A DNA stretch of 56,951 nt, from assembly GCA_014905825.1 (NCBI GenBank), contig JACGCN010000103.1, positions 1 to 56,951 on the forward strand, given 5' to 3'. The number at the start of each line of letters is the position of its first letter. The stretch's first letter is position 1. Source of the DNA: Lyophyllum atratum. Taxonomy: Eukaryota; Basidiomycota; Agaricomycetes; Agaricales; Lyophyllaceae. Positions 20,333 through 31,388 of this stretch are shown here, piece by piece. The position numbers and the translations under genes are program-made. Below the pieces are notes generated by a model. The model was not told where the DNA came from, did not search any database, and saw only the letters and a program-made list of their open reading frames with translations.

Positions 20333-22664
20333 TCATAGACTTTTACTCCCAGGCAGCCTCGCACCGCCATAAACAGAATGTAGTGGGACTTCGAATACCC
20401 CTGGAGTGTCACTTGCCAGCCCACTGCGCGCCAGACTACCACCTTCCCGGTCCAAGGTGATAACGTTAAGAGCTGCATTGACTTCGCGGGTGTAGGTGTT
20501 TCCCGCGAGATCGACGTAAGCAAAAGTGTTGTTGCTCGTCCCGTTGCCAAAATTGCCACCAGTTGCAAGCTGGAAGAACCCATCTTGAAGAACAAAATAT
20601 TGGTCAAACAAGCTGCCCCGAGTACTTGCCCGAAGGCTTCTTACCAGTGATTTGACGCTCCTTTATTGTTGAGCCAACAACCAGGGGGCTTGGAAGCACG
20701 ACTCGCTCGTACGAATGGTCGATTCGTGTTGTCCCTTTGTAGAAACTAATTTCAGCAAACGAACGATAGAACGTCGAACTGGCATGACAACGTACAGTTG
20801 CGTAGGTCGGGAGATTGATACGCAAAGTCGACATTCAGAGGATACGAGAAAACATCTACAACGGATGGAACTCCGTTGTGCGAAGAAAAGGTGCGTCCAG
20901 TGGCAGTTTGGCGAAGAACCTTGCGAGCCCGTAAGAGTAAGTAATCACCAAGCCAAATGTGAGAATCAAACATGCCTGGAATTTCGCATTCTCCGTGTAA
21001 GTCTGGCGATTGGAATAGGATAGTTCTTGAGTCCAGACTGCATGAGTAGACTTTCCACTGCCACTTAAAATGGTGGCTTCGACGTGGAGCTTGCGCGTGG
21101 CCTTGACAGTTATGTCGGCCGTCCCAGTTCCAATAGTGCCTGTGTTCGTTGTTTGGGCAAACAGAGGTGCATCGTATACGGTTATGTTTCCAGTCGTCGG
21201 CTTCGAGGACGAATCTGTGACGACCTGTAAAAGCCCAGAAACATACCAGTTTTGTAAAATGGTATGATCAGCTTCGGCTGAAACAACGTCGATAGTAAAC
21301 TGGTGGGGTTTCCCGTCCGTCAAAAGCGGGACAAACGGTGTCACATCTAGGAAATAAGTTGGTAGCTCAATGGCACCATAGGCCGCAATGGGTCTGTAGA
21401 ACAAGTTAAACCTGATGCATCACCTCCCGAATGGGTACCCTCACCTCCAAAGGCTTGGAACGAAGCCACCTGTGAAGATGACAGGATATGGCAAGATAGC
21501 GCCTGCAATTTTTCCATCAATGAGCAATCGAACCTCCCGGAACGGCCCTTGACCAAAGGTCGTCCCTTCGGGGAGGTTTGGCAAAAATTCATTGGCAGCG
21601 TTGAAATACTGCCCATGAATTTAGAGGTTGAGTTGTTTTTTAGCTTCTGGAGAGGGACTTACCCAAAATTCTTCTTGTCCGTTACCTGACGCGAAGAGTT
21701 CTGCATACACTTGAACAGTATTTGTTGGTAAAGTGACGTTTCGCTATGATCGAATAAGCAATACATCTCCAAACCGATGCGGACTTGTAACATACAGAAA
21801 AACTCGGGGGTACAGATGCCTGATTACCGGTGTTATTTGCGAGCGTTGAGAGCGGGATGATGAGATCAGCCTTCTTTACAGCTGGATGTCTAGTCGAGGA
21901 GGCATAAAACGTTGCGTGTACCGTGGCTTCAATCCGACGAATCAGCAGCAGATTCCTCCTCTAACCTGAAAGCCACTCACTTGAGTATATACCGTCCAGC
22001 CCGGTTTGAATCAGATTATCCAGCTGCAGTATAAAAGTGCCCGACTTCGCAAATAGTGGCGTGTACTGCGACACATCTTTGACATAAGTCCAAATGATCC
22101 CGTCTCCGCGTGTGGGTTCCGGTGTTGACGTTCGCCAGACTTACGCAAGCGTTAGGCTACCCTGGAAAGTAAGGAAAGTCTCGCCAGAGTCGACTCACTT
22201 TCTACGTTCTGGAACGTAAAATGTGCTAAGCGATCAAACTGGGTACCATTGGAAGTCACGGTCAAGTTAAGTGTGATGGCAGCCCATGAGCCAAGTGGGC
22301 CACAGTCGGTTGGTGGTCTGCGTAACCCAGCACTGAATAAGCACCCTGTCAAAGTAAAATAAGGGAACGTACACGAGCTGCACTACTTCGGCGCTGTTTA
22401 TCTTTCTTGAGGGAAAGAAACGGGATATGGACAAACAATTCACCTCCCAAATGAAAAAGCAAAGTCTCGTCTAACAGCGACATCAGTTCACTATATGGGA
22501 ACAAAACGCAGGAGAGCAACGGACTGGAGAACTTTGATGGTGCACTGCTTGGCGTCATGAGGAACTACAGCTGGTTGGGCAACCTGAAAGTTTCTTAGAA
22601 CAGCCCCACGAGTTGTACAGACATGTAGCAAGCAAACAGCGAGTAGCCAGAAAAGTGGGACCAT
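20333..22664 (-). CDS. Peptide-N4-(N-acetyl-beta-glucosaminyl) asparagine amidase A
   Basis: PNGase A-family secreted amidase, which removes N-glycans from glycoproteins or glycopeptides. The start (complement of 22662-22664) gives signal peptide MVPLFWLLAVCLLHV with cleavage likely after TTRG/A. Ordered blocks: NFQVAQPAVVPHDAKQCT, RDFAFSFG, VPPTDCGPLGSWAAITLN, TQFDRLAHFTFQNVE, WRTSTPEPTRGDGIIWTY, FAKSGTFILQLDNL, EVRLLIDGKIAGAILPYPV, YFLDVTPFVPLLTDG, HTILQNWYVSGLLQVV, and a C-terminal half with SYPLNVDF, VLQDGFFQL and TREVNAALN. About ten short exons are needed, including donor/acceptor choices that keep the frame. Length, near 600 residues, fits the family. Secretion suggests a role in nutrient release or wall glycoprotein turnover. 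A decayed partial copy lies just downstream. Confidence 0.87.
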
Positions 22665-23017
22665 GATGTGCTGGCTCCGATCTAGTCGAGGAGCGTCCGA
22701 TTCTTAAGAGAAGCATCCATCAAGCGAGGGCTGACAATGCGGTGTTATCAACATCTTTGAGATACATATGGTTCAGAGTGCATATGGCTGTGGGAAGCAA
22801 TTCATGACCATCGAAGCTCGAAATTATGGAGGGATCAAGTGATTCGCGTGCCCAGACGCAAACCATGTTGCCAAGTCAAGTAGAATATAAAAATCATACA
22901 CACCATGTACATTCTGCCTACATGTTGCGCGCACACGTATTTCAGCGTCCCGTACCAGAATATAACCGAAACGGATGCCCACTACATACCACACCCCGCA
23001 TTCAAAAACCTTCCACT
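22665..23017. other. Intergenic, PNGase A upstream region
   Basis: No gene seen. It contains the promoter of the minus-strand PNGase A gene and the 3' flank of the Pmp3-type gene. A minus-strand TATA-like stretch (TTTTATATT) lies near 22885, rather far (about 220 bp) from the start codon. Confidence 0.4.
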
Positions 23018-23995
23018 TCAGAACTGATGATTAAAGACCTCTTCCCCCGTACCGCTCTTTCCTTGCGGTTCATTCTTTCTCGCAGGTCCATCGCCGTACA
23101 GCCCACCCTCTGCGTCCTCGGGGAAATCGGTAGTTGAATCACGGGACTGGATGCTGTCGCCCGCCATCGAAGACTTACTATCCTTCTTCTTCTTCTTCTT
23201 CGACTTCTTTCTGGGACTCTGCTCCTCCGACATGGAATATGCATCCTCTGTCCTCGCCCACCGATCTTTTTTCACCTTCTTATCCTTCTTGCGTTTGGGA
23301 ACGGCAGCATCCTCGAAATTAGCGGGGTAATGCCACCGGGCAGAGGACGCCGAATTATTGTCAGTATTGTAGTAGGACTCGTCCTCTGGACGCCAGAGAT
23401 CGCCATTTGGCTGACGTGGAGGCCTAGCTTCAGTGGATGGTAGATCGACGCTAGAGGCCTGCTCTTGTCCTTCGGCATATGGCTGGCCCTCGAGGGTGGA
23501 ATTTGGGAGACGATCATTGTACCGATTAGCCCACTGCGACCTGCGCTGGTGGCGTTCAATGGTTGAGGTGTCAACGAGACCGTAGCGCTGAGCCCACTTA
23601 GGCGTGCGGGCATTGTTCTTATTATTCCGTATGTTCTGTAGGGAGTGATGGGTCAACGATGTTTGACACGTAGATGGAAGATGGGTACCTGGATGTAGAA
23701 GTTGTGGCCGTGACCTGGAAGAAGAGCTTGGTGAATGACAGGGCTGGGGGCAGAATAGCACGCGTACCAGGTATATAACCGCAAATGGTTAGAAGAAGAT
23801 TGAGCCAGAAGTCCTTTCCTATTCCGAATCTTGCGGCGACAGCTGGAAGAGATTTGAGTGGGAGAATCAGGGGTTGGGAATAGATTCAAGCAGACCAAGC
23901 GGGGGGAACAGCGTGCCCATGATGAAGAGCATAACGGCATAGCCATGGTGTCGCTTGGGGGTGAGGTCGATCTTGGTAGGAACGTAGGAGGCCAT
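23018..23995 (-). CDS. Pmp3/UPF0057-type membrane protein with long Lys/Asp-rich C-terminal tail
   Basis: Four exons joined in frame encode about 270 residues. The first 80 or so form a Pmp3 (plasma-membrane proteolipid 3/RCI) domain: two hydrophobic helices, around YAVMLFIMGTLFPPLAVAAR and FWLNLLLTICGYIPG, followed by the family end HGHNFYIQNIRNN. Pmp3 proteins modulate plasma-membrane potential and cation tolerance. What is unusual is the rest: about 190 residues of polar, charged sequence with WANRYNDRLPN, PEDESYYNTD and a Lys-rich tract (SPRKKSKKKKKKDSK), all predicted disordered. Yeast Pmp3 is only 55 residues. The start, complement of 23993-23995, gives MASYVPTKIDLTPKRH, a good cytosolic head. 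Divergent from the C2H2 gene with 123 bp between starts. Confidence 0.82.
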
Positions 23996-24118
23996 AGATG
24001 TACTAGGTCATGAATGAAGGCCGCTGAAGGGCAGAGATGCGAGCACCCGGTGAACTCCCAGCCCTGTGATCGACACCCTGGGTATCTCCTGCCAAATCCG
24101 GCCTCTCCCCCCACCACC

Positions 24119-26120
24119 ATGGACCACGACGACGACCTCCTCAATCTCTCCGACGTCGTCCATGACGAGACGATAGACGACGACCCGGGCCTCGATTCTA
24201 GCCCCAGTCCCCATCATGACCACGACCAGTCCCCCTCATCACCCGCTTTTGACTCAAACCTCCATGAGCCCTATTCTGGTTCAGCCCACTCATCACACCT
24301 TCCATCCTCAGAGAATTTCTCTGTCGAGATGCTTGAGCGCGAAATCGCGAGCCTTCTTAGTCAGAACGCCTCCGCTGCCTCTGCTGCTCTACTCAGTGCC
24401 GCCGCTCAGCAACGGCAAGCCAATATGGGCACCGATGGTGGTGTAGGAATCGATCCCCATGCACCAGGTGACAGCATCGCGGGGCTTGGCCTAAATCTCA
24501 GTGGCCTCGCGGCCGTGTTACAGGTCGCCCATGCACAGGCTGCAGAGAACGAACGCGTGGCCGAGGAGCTTGCCGCAAAGGATCCCGAGTACGCGCGGCA
24601 GCGCGAGGCTGCTATATCTGGCAAGGAGCAGAAGACGACAAGAACCGCTCCCGCTTTCCACTCGTTGACTGCTGGAGAGGCTTCTGGATTGCCTCATAGA
24701 AAGAGAAGGAGAGGGGAAGCAAGGAGCGGATCAGAAGGTTCCGATTACCTGTTTACGGATCGCGACAGCGAAAGCGACCGTGAAGATCTCACTATCAACG
24801 GGGACGGAGAAAACACATATATCTCCCCCACGGGCGCGACCAGGCACGCCGCCCGGAGGTTCTCCTCCTGGACATGGGGAGTTTTCTGACATCAACGACA
24901 TCTTGAATCAACTATCCGCTCAATTTGAACCTGGTCCCGAGCATGGCCATGCACACGGAATTTCGACACCAGACTCCTCGCCTGTGGTATCTCATGTGCG
25001 TCCTGAGGTTGCGGACTCCGAGACGCACCTAACTGAAGCAACAATGCCCAACTTGGCATCCTTAAATCGTGCCACAGGGTCGCAACCTGTTGCCTCGACC
25101 TCTGCTATACCTAGCTCGGCTAATGGATCACCAAAGAAGATTCTGAAGAAACCAAAGGACAAAGACAAAGGCCCTCATGTTCACGTCTGCGAACAAGATC
25201 AGTGTCATAAGTCATTTACGCGTCGGAGCGACCTCGCTCGTCATATGCGAATACATACTGGCGAACGACCGTTCACATGCGAGTACCACGGCTGTGGCAA
25301 GACATTCATTCAGGTAATGCGTGGCCCCTCGATAATCTACCACGCTCACCTTCATTCCAGCGATCGGCGCTCCAGGTCCATGCACGGGTGCATACGGGTG
25401 AAAAGCCACACTGTTGCGAATACCCGGGATGCGGCAAGACATTTGGTGACTCCAGCAGCTTGGCACGACACAGACGAACACATACAGGGAAGCGTCCTTA
25501 CAAATGCGAGGACCCTACCTGCGAGAAGACTTTCACCAGGCGGACAACGCTAACCACACATATGCGAACACATGACCCATCATGGGAGCCGGATCCGAAT
25601 ATGTAAGTTGCCTCTTTCCTTACCCCTTGTCAACCCGCTGACGCTTTTTCGTAGAAAATATAACTTTAAAGGGAAGAAGCGGAAAATGAACGAGGACGAA
25701 GATGACGACCAGGAACTGGCAGAATCGGTGCGAACTATATCTGCACTTTTCCAGGCTGGAGGGAACTCCATGCTCCCAACATCTGGCAGTGTGCTCCAGA
25801 ATGAGCCTTTGGGAGTACGGGTGGCCAGCATCAGTGCAGAAATTGCAGCTGCCATTGCACAAGCACAGTCGCGCGTTTATGACGACGAGGACGAGGACGA
25901 AGATGAACAATCCGGCTCCGGGCAGGAGATGGACGGCCCCGAGATGATTGGACCCAATACGAGCGGAATTCGAGGTTTGGGAATAGGAGACATCCGGACC
26001 GTAGAGAAGGATGGGCGACGACTGGTGGATGAGGACGACGACAGCGATGCCTTCCCAGTGCCTCTACGGACGCGGAGAGGCAAGGACTCACCTGTCGCTG
26101 GCACAAAACGAAAGCGATGA
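24119..26120 (+). CDS. C2H2 zinc-finger transcription factor (four fingers)
   Basis: A nuclear regulator with a long acidic, Ser/Pro-rich N-terminal half ([16 protein letters not shown]), an Ala-rich helix, a basic cluster (HRKRRRG), then four C2H2 fingers linked by TGE(R/K)P-type linkers: [10 protein letters not shown]...[11 protein letters not shown]...[11 protein letters not shown]...H and [10 protein letters not shown]...H. After them come NFKGKKRK (NLS-like) and an Asp/Glu-rich tail ending AGTKRKR. Four exons: a 64-nt intron at 24780-24843 (GTGAAG...CCAG) restores what otherwise looks like a frame break; another splits finger 2 after about 25314; a third lies at 25604-25654. The start at 24119 (MDHDDD) is preferred to an in-frame Met at 24014. 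Finger 3-4 spacing resembles GLI/ZIC-like tandem fingers; target genes unknown. Confidence 0.88.
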
Positions 26121-26383
26121 ATATAATTACTATCTAATCCTGTATCTACTTTGCTTTCCGTGCTTCTTTGCGTTGTACTCGAGAATCTCGTCGGACCCCG
26201 ACGGCGGGCCGTGAGTACCGTGGGTGATAAGATTGGAAGATCCGGATGTGCACGTGAAAAGACCCGTTTCGACGAAGATGGGACATCTGCGGGAGATCTA
26301 CATTCCGTGTACCGTCCGACTCAATCCGTTGTCCCGTATACCTTTCATAACTAACATCTCACCTCCTACCACGTCAACCAGAC

Positions 26384-27734
26384 ATGTCTGCAGTCGCAGA
26401 GGAAACCCCTAACGTCGATTTGATCACTCTTACTCGGTATGTTTCATTGCGTCTCTGCAGCACCCAATTAACATCGCCTTCCCAGCCATGTACTCTCTGA
26501 TCAGTTTAGATTAGGCGCAACTGCCACAGGAGATTTGACGCTACTCTTGACCGCTATCCAAGTTACCTCCAAATTCATCGCCACTAATGTCCGGAAAGCA
26601 CGTCTGATCAACCTGTGAGTCGATCCTGACGAACGTCAATCGCGGGATCTGAATACAGATTCGCGAGCCAGGGTTGGTCTTGCCGGGGAGACGAACGTAC
26701 AGGGAGAGGAACAGAAAAAGCTGGATGTTCTGTCCAACGATATCATGGTGAATGCCCTTCGTGCGTCAGGAAAGACCGCTGTACTTGTTTCAGAGGAACT
26801 CGAAGACGCTATCATCATCGAGGAACGAAACAGGGGTGCATATTGTGTTGTCTTTGATCCTCTGGATGGTAGTAGCAACATTGATGCTGGTGTTAACATC
26901 GGTACCATCTTCGGGATATACAAAGTGGTGCGCGGCTCCTATACATATAGGCTTGGGATACGCAGGCTCATGACTTGCCAGAGACCTGACTCTAACGGAA
27001 GTGTGGAGGACGTCCTACGACCTGGAAGTGAAATGGTTGCAGCTGGATACACCATGTAAGTATTCCGATGTATGTTTCAATACCCCTCACCTACAGCTGG
27101 TAATAAAGGTACGGATCATCCGCAAATCTAGTGCTATCAACCGGTCGAGGCGTCAACGGATATACACTCGATGCTGCCCTTGGGGAATTCATCCTCACCC
27201 ATCCTAACGTACGCGAACTTCCACCATTGAAGCGTTCCATGCTTAACTTTGTCTCGCCATAAAGATCGTGATACCCCCGCGTGGCAAGATCTACTCCTTC
27301 AACGAAGGGAACTCCATGTATTTCCATCCACCAGTCACCGCCTACCTGAAATCCATCAAGTACCCGTCGCCACCGAAGACCCCTTATAGCGCTCGTTATA
27401 TTGGCTCTATGGTGGCCGATGTTCATCGCACGCTTCTGTATGGCGGAATTTTCGGATACCCGGGTGACAAGAAGAGTAAGAGCGGAAAACTGAGGTTGTT
27501 GTATGAAGCTTTCCCTATGGCTTTCTTGATTGAGCAGGTGCGATCTATGCCATTAATTACAAGCTTCCAACTGATCTTCCATTCAAGGCGGGAGGCATCG
27601 CGACAACCGGCACGAAACGGATTCTCGATATTGTTCCCAAGAGCATCCACGAACGGTGCCCCGTATTCCTTGGAAGCCGGGACGATGTACAGGACCTGAT
27701 GAAGTTCTATAAGGAGGTTCCCTCTGATGCTTAA
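26384..27734 (+). CDS. FBP1: Fructose-1,6-bisphosphatase
   Basis: Class I FBPase, the committed gluconeogenic phosphatase converting fructose-1,6-bisphosphate to fructose-6-phosphate in the cytosol. Exons give [63 protein letters not shown], the metal site [69 protein letters not shown], the substrate-binding [20 protein letters not shown] and the C-terminal [19 protein letters not shown]. At least seven introns are removed; all joins are in frame. The stop is TAA at 27732-27734. All metal ligands (E, D, D, E of the LDGSS and EE segments) that I can check are present. A CACGTG site lies at 26251-26256, 128 bp upstream. Confidence 0.95.
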
Positions 27735-27820
27735 ATGAAATCACGTATTTGTACATATTGCGTCACTGTATATCACATCTCCCTGTAGCAAACAAACCAC
27801 CTTCGGCGGCGACCTCGATC

Positions 27821-29268
27821 ATGTCTCTTCGTATCAAACTCCCTGCGAAAGCCGTTTCGGTGGACCCAAATCCGCAGGTACCCCATAATGTGGAAAGTCG
27901 TCTCGGTGGTGCACGCGACTTATCACTTTATATCAGTCATCAACGTCTGAGCCATCTCGGCGTCGCAAGACCGCCAAGCGCCTTATTTACTCGGACGATG
28001 AAGATGACGACCATCACCAGACCCAATCTAATGCTGCTCAGAGCTCTCCGATAGGAACACCCAGCCTTCGGGGACGGTCTCACACAGTCGAGGGAGACTC
28101 TGAATACGAGTCTGAGCATGCCACGCCCGTTGAGCCCTCACCACATGCATCACACACCATAGAACCGTCTTTATCTACCACCTTTAACTTGGAGAAACAC
28201 AAGGCCAGAAGAACTGGCGACGGACCTCCGCCCGCCAAGAAGAAGCGTGTCAAAGCGGACTTTACTTCTGATGATGAAGACTATCATATGGGAGCAGCTT
28301 CAGAACACGACGAGGAACATCTCATAGTCGAGACCAAACGTCAGCCGAAACCAACAGCCAAGGCGAAAGCAAATGTGGCGAAAGGCAAAACTTCTGTGGA
28401 CCGAGATGCTTCGACAAAGGAGGAACGTAGGGCTCGTCATGGAAAGCTAAAGCCTGATTTTGAAGCAACCCAGGGAACGAAACGATCGCGAGCAGGCTCA
28501 AAATTAGAGGACGAAATGATTGATATTGTCGGTGACGAAGATGTTAGGCCGCACACAAGAAGTCCTTCACAACCCAAAGAGCCATCCGAACCTCCACCCA
28601 AAAAACGCAAACTTCCAACCATCAAGAAGAACAAAGGTGCAACCACGGCGTCTGGTTCCACTTTGACTGTCAAGGCTGCTGCTACCGCGGCCGTTGGTAG
28701 ACCTCCAGCGCCCAAACTACCTGCCGTACCTGTTCCCCCTGGAGCAAGAAAGACTCCTGCGGCAATAAACAGCGCAGATTTTGATCTGAGGAATCAAAGT
28801 GTGTACAACGAGCTCTTCAAATCGGTGTGTTATATAGTGTGTGTACACCGCAATTGCTGATACGTCTTCAGGCCGGCGGAGGCACACCACGCTCAGGATT
28901 GAGTAGACGGGAGAAAGATGAGGAGAGACGGAAGGAGCTCGATAAGATGAGGGATGAAGCGAGGGCGAAGCGGCTAGCTGATACGGTCAATTGGCAACTT
29001 CGACGTGCTCTAGCTTCTCTGACATCAGTTTTCTCAGACATCATCATTTGACCTACAGGCACAAACAGACAAGATTATCCGGTTCGAGGAAAGACTCAAG
29101 AAGGATCACAGCTCTGCGCTTTACCCGAACTTCCTTGCCGCCAAATGGAGAGAACTCTGGGAACGTGAGAGAAGAAAGGCCAAGGAGCAGGGGTGGCCAG
29201 AAGGCAGGTATGGGGCTGAGGCTGGAGAGAGAGAAGAGGGTGAGATGAATGATCATCCTGGAACGTGA
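27821..29268 (+). CDS. Charged nuclear protein, hypothetical
   Basis: Four exons joined in frame: MSLRIKLPAKAVSVDPNPQ; then, after a 59-nt intron, a long exon from SSTSEPSRRRKTAKRLIYS to ELFKS; then AGGGTPRSGLSRREKDEER; then AQTDKIIRFEERLKKDHSS to a TGA at 29266-29268. The long exon alternates acidic (DDEDDDHH) and basic (PPPAKKKRVK, PPPKKRKLPTIKK) clusters, several of which look like nuclear localisation signals, and is probably disordered. The last third is a strongly charged helix (RREKDEERRKELDKMRDEAR) continuing into ALYPNFLAAKWRELWERER, the best-conserved-looking part. I do not recognise the family; chromatin or RNA-processing scaffolds look like this, but no function can be assigned. 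Confidence 0.65.
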
Positions 29269-30125
29269 CATGTGCGTTTGGTGTTCGATATCTCTCTGCA
29301 TCGGAATCTGTCGTGGATCATGGTAATATACCCCAGATCATGTCTATCTCGATCCCACGTGTTACGTGTAGAGCGCGTAGAAACGACGGCGCCATTGACA
29401 GTTTTTGTCTGATACATTTCCTAAATGCTGAGGACATTTTTTCGGCCAAATGTCGAATATTGACAGCATCAACATGGACGACGCACAAGGATCAACTGCT
29501 CGCATGTCGCTCGATGATTCATATTCACTGCCAGAGTCTCGAGGATGCATGCTGTACCGATAAGCCGAATCTCGACAGACGCGATGTGCGTTCTGATCTC
29601 TGGCGTACAGATGTTCCAGAAAACTCAGATCAAAAATGGCGAAGGTACTCTTCGGGCACTCTTCCGGGTCGCCTTTGAGTGGGTCGCAGGCAGGGTCAGG
29701 AAGTGAACAGAACTTCCACCGAGAATTTCAATTAGGCATTCGGCGAAAGGCCAGCCATATCCCGCCCGCAAGTGTAAAGGGCTAGACTTTATGCAGACTG
29801 AGGCCCAGAAAGCTTCAAATAGAAAACTCACTCGGAATATCCCTCATTTCCATGTGCAATCTATGTGATATTTCACAGGTAACAGCGGTGTAGAGTGCAA
29901 CTGGTCCTCTCATAATAGCATGTACTTGGCATGTATAAAGCATCGACTCCACGGTCACAAGGCGACAGCAGCTCGAAGATCCACTCCACCCGAAGATGAC
30001 GTTTTTGATAGGACCTGTCGAGGGTCGACGTCGGTGGCCGCCGATACAGCATGCGAGTGTATTTCTGGAGGACATGTCGTCAAGGTCCGATAATACCCTG
30101 CGTGACGTGTGTCAAGACATTGCGG
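29269..30125. other. No confident gene; short minus-strand open frames
   Basis: The longest frame that starts with ATG on the minus strand runs 30075 to 29815 (86 codons, beginning MSSRNTLACC) and could splice into a Cys-poor frame near 29625-29790, but phases do not fit the obvious GT-AG pair and the sequence resembles nothing I know. Two CAC-GTG-like words occur near 29355. I see no other structure. Confidence 0.35.
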
Positions 30126-31327
30126 TCATCCATCTGTATTTAGTGTAGATTTCAGGGTATCCACGGCCTTTCGTATCTGGATAAAACAGGCTTCGAACCA
30201 TTTCTTGGGATCTTTCTGGGATGCACCGGTGCCCTTCAGGCTCATCGCCTCCATCTGTTCTGCTAGTGTGGGCTCTTGAAGGAGCACGAGAATGGTCGAA
30301 CGCAGATTGTCGATGATTTCAATGAATGAAGCCAGCTCGGTGAATATATCAGAAGGATCTTGAGGGGTGTACAACGTGGAAACCAGGTCGTCCGAAGCGA
30401 CGAGAAGTGCTGAGGAGTGCGGGGGAAGGGCGTCCATATGTTGCACGAAATGGGGTGACAGCTTGAGAGGAGAATGGGATGGAGGCAACAGAATATCTGT
30501 AATGATACGCTTGTGCAAAAGAGTTGACATGCGAAGGATCGCGTGGATCTGAGCTTCCGCGTTAAGGAAGCAAAATCACGCTGGAAGCAGACAAAATACC
30601 TTCTTGGTTCGTTCAAGCTCGTCACCGTCCATACGCTTCTTAGAATCCACGCCAAGTTCCCCCCATCCGTCATCTTCCCAATCATCTGCAGACCCTTGGT
30701 CGGTGGTCATCTCGTCAACCTCTTGCAGCCCATCCTCCAATGAATCGTGGTCTTGGGCCAGCTTTTTTTGCACCGAGGCAACATTGTTCTTGGATAGACC
30801 AGACCGCGCATTGTTGATGGTTTCGTGTACGGCCCCGATCCTTACCATATAGTCATCGCCGGCCTGACCAGTGCTTGTGCGGCTGCCACTTGCATCGATA
30901 TCGAGAAAGGTCTGAAGAAGGGATCTCACAGATAGAATGACATCTCTCGCGACCGAGGCGATCTCTTGAACCCAAGTGATTCCGTGCTTGTGCTCAAAGA
31001 GGCATGCGCAGTGGGACAGTGCCGAAATCTGGTCACAGATGTCCTTTAGAGGTTGTAAAGAAGCAGAGTGGGTCGGAGAAGATGGTTTGAGCGCAAGGGA
31101 CAGTTTTGTGGTTGATCCGTAGAGTAGAGAGAGTATAGATATGAAGTCGATGTGCAAGATAGCAACGTCTGCGCCATCTGTGTCGCGGGCGGTGGTAGAG
31201 ATCGCATCCAGTGCAGCAGTGCAGGTGTGCACTGCAACGTTGAGGGACGCGATGGCTAGAGAAAAAAATGAAGACGAGGGGGACGGAGAGACAAGGGGTG
31301 CTCACCGAGTTGTTTTGGCGCGGGCAT
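30126..31327 (-). CDS. GCIP/CCNDBP1-like (Grap2 and cyclin-D-interacting) protein
   Basis: Three exons: a short first exon MPAPKQL (ATG complement of 31325-31327), a 49-nt intron, a long exon, an intron at about 30547-30600, and a last exon ending at 30126. The protein is almost wholly alpha-helical with an amphipathic pattern: AVHTCTAALDAIST, LHIDFISILSLLYGSTTK, a conserved-looking TWVQEIASVARDVILSVR, an acidic Trp patch (DDWEDDGWGELG) in the middle, then a second helical half RIITDILLPPSHSP and DPKKWFEACFIQIRKAV. The acidic DDWE..GW segment between two helical halves matches the GCIP/CCNDBP1 layout, proteins that bind helix-loop-helix factors and cyclin D in animals; the fungal role is not established. 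Divergent from YME1 with only 61 bp between start codons. Confidence 0.65.
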
Positions 31328-31388
31328 GGTGGAGTTGAGATCTAGAAGGAAGCACGTGCTGCCACGGCTTGACCAGAATTTCTTCGGG
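31328..31388. promoter_or_regulatory. 61-bp bidirectional promoter with central CACGTG
   Basis: The whole interval between two divergent start codons (GCIP-like and YME1) is 61 bp. A CACGTG box sits near its middle at 31353-31358, flanked by GCACGTGC-type symmetry. Both transcripts must start inside this interval or within the opposite gene's 5' end. Confidence 0.5.

Noticed and set aside
24014..24118. In-frame upstream start for the C2H2 gene (MKAAEGQ...)
   Set aside because: It lies within 20 bp of the start codon of the divergent Pmp3-type gene and adds a Cys/Pro-rich head without known motif; MDHDDD at 24119 is a more usual acidic start.
24780..24843. Apparent frame break in the C2H2 zinc-finger gene, where one reading frame ends and another begins near 24850
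   Set aside because: A 64-nt segment with GTGAAG donor and CCAG acceptor, cut after C and resumed at GC, restores the frame exactly and fits the local intron length. It is a normal intron, not a mutation.
29815..30075. 86-codon minus-strand frame with Cys residues as a gene
   Set aside because: The frame has no recognisable motif and the obvious splice to the downstream frame is out of phase. Left as unassigned.
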